From an uncultured Albidovulum sp. (GTDB lineage: Bacteria; Pseudomonadota; Alphaproteobacteria; Rhodobacterales; Rhodobacteraceae), in NCBI GenBank assembly GCA_913064775.1, contig CAJYAD010000031.1:1-44588 (forward strand): a DNA stretch of 44,588 bases. The letters are read 5' to 3'. Position 1 is the stretch's first letter, and every line of letters starts with the position of its first letter. Below are positions 44,504 to 44,588 of the stretch, one piece after another. The notes under the pieces were generated by a model. That model ran no database searches and had not been told where the DNA came from. It was given only the letters and a program-made list of their open reading frames with translations. Made by a program: the position numbers and the translations under genes.

Positions 44504-44588
44504 ACCTGCAAGGTTTCGTATGATTTTGTTGAAAACCTTGCAGATTTGGAAGCCGCGATGAAACACCGCCCGCGCGCCGAGGAACAAG

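Larger units (their letters stand above)
44261..44588. other. Right-end intergenic region, AT-richer
   Basis: No complete gene is supported. It contains two CATATATG palindromes (44319-44330, 44340-44353), a terminator-like GCGACC-TTTT-GGTCGC with TTTT (44484-44503) and a long stem CTGCAAGGTTT/AAACCTTGCAG (44506-44543). An ATG at 44559 after GGAAG reads MKHRPRAEEQ to the window edge and could begin a gene outside it. Confidence 0.5.

Overview
The window is GC-rich alphaproteobacterial DNA. It most resembles a chromosome of the Rhodobacteraceae (Rhodobacter-like): the r-protein cluster is followed closely by a gtaR/gtaI-type quorum-sensing pair and a bztABCD amino-acid transporter, there is a MipZ division ATPase, and intergenic repeats carry the GATATTT...CCAGAAAGAA signature common in that family.

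Region 1 (1-16888) is the translation supercluster on the + strand: the 3' end of tuf, then rpsJ-rplC-rplD-rplW-rplB-rpsS-rplV-rpsC-rplP, rpmC-rpsQ-rplN-rplX-rplE-rpsN-rpsH-rplF-rplR-rpsE-rpmD, rplO-secY-adk, rpsM-rpsK-rpoA and rplQ. The classical S10/spc/alpha order is cut at several points: a terminator plus palindromic repeat between rplP and rpmC, a terminator plus an antisense, AT-richer gene between rpmD and rplO, and a sulfotransferase-like gene between rpoA and rplQ. Sigma70-like promoters can be drawn before rpmC, rplO and rpsM, so several transcription units are likely.

Region 2 (16889-29538) holds a luxR/luxI pair with a lux-box-like palindrome over the luxR start, then a mostly overlapping run degP-like protease, rarA, crcB, rluC-like synthase, HAD phosphatase and ATP12 chaperone. 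Next come the glutamate/glutamine/aspartate/asparagine ABC transporter bztABCD and a CoxG-like gene.

Region 3 (29619-37976) is a compact catabolic operon: a two-domain flavoenzyme of the 2-aminobenzoyl-CoA monooxygenase/reductase (salicylyl-CoA hydroxylase) type, SDR, MarR regulator, crotonase, acyl-CoA dehydrogenase, RidA, aryl-CoA ligase and tryptophan 2,3-dioxygenase. Together they suggest tryptophan breakdown through anthranilate by the aerobic CoA-dependent hybrid pathway. Kynurenine formamidase and kynureninase are not in the window. A 16-bp AT-rich palindrome before the first gene is a candidate MarR operator.

Region 4 (37973-41040) is on the minus strand: galE (its stop overlaps the kynA stop), mipZ, rpmE and rplS. 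The usual rimM-trmD neighbours of rplS are missing. Region 5 (41041-44588) looks like a mobilizable-element scar: a MobV/Pre relaxase, a small companion gene, a possible oriT, a 5'-truncated outer-membrane barrel related to Slam/DUF560 proteins, and tandem CATATATG-centred palindromes. No tRNA, rRNA or CRISPR array was seen.
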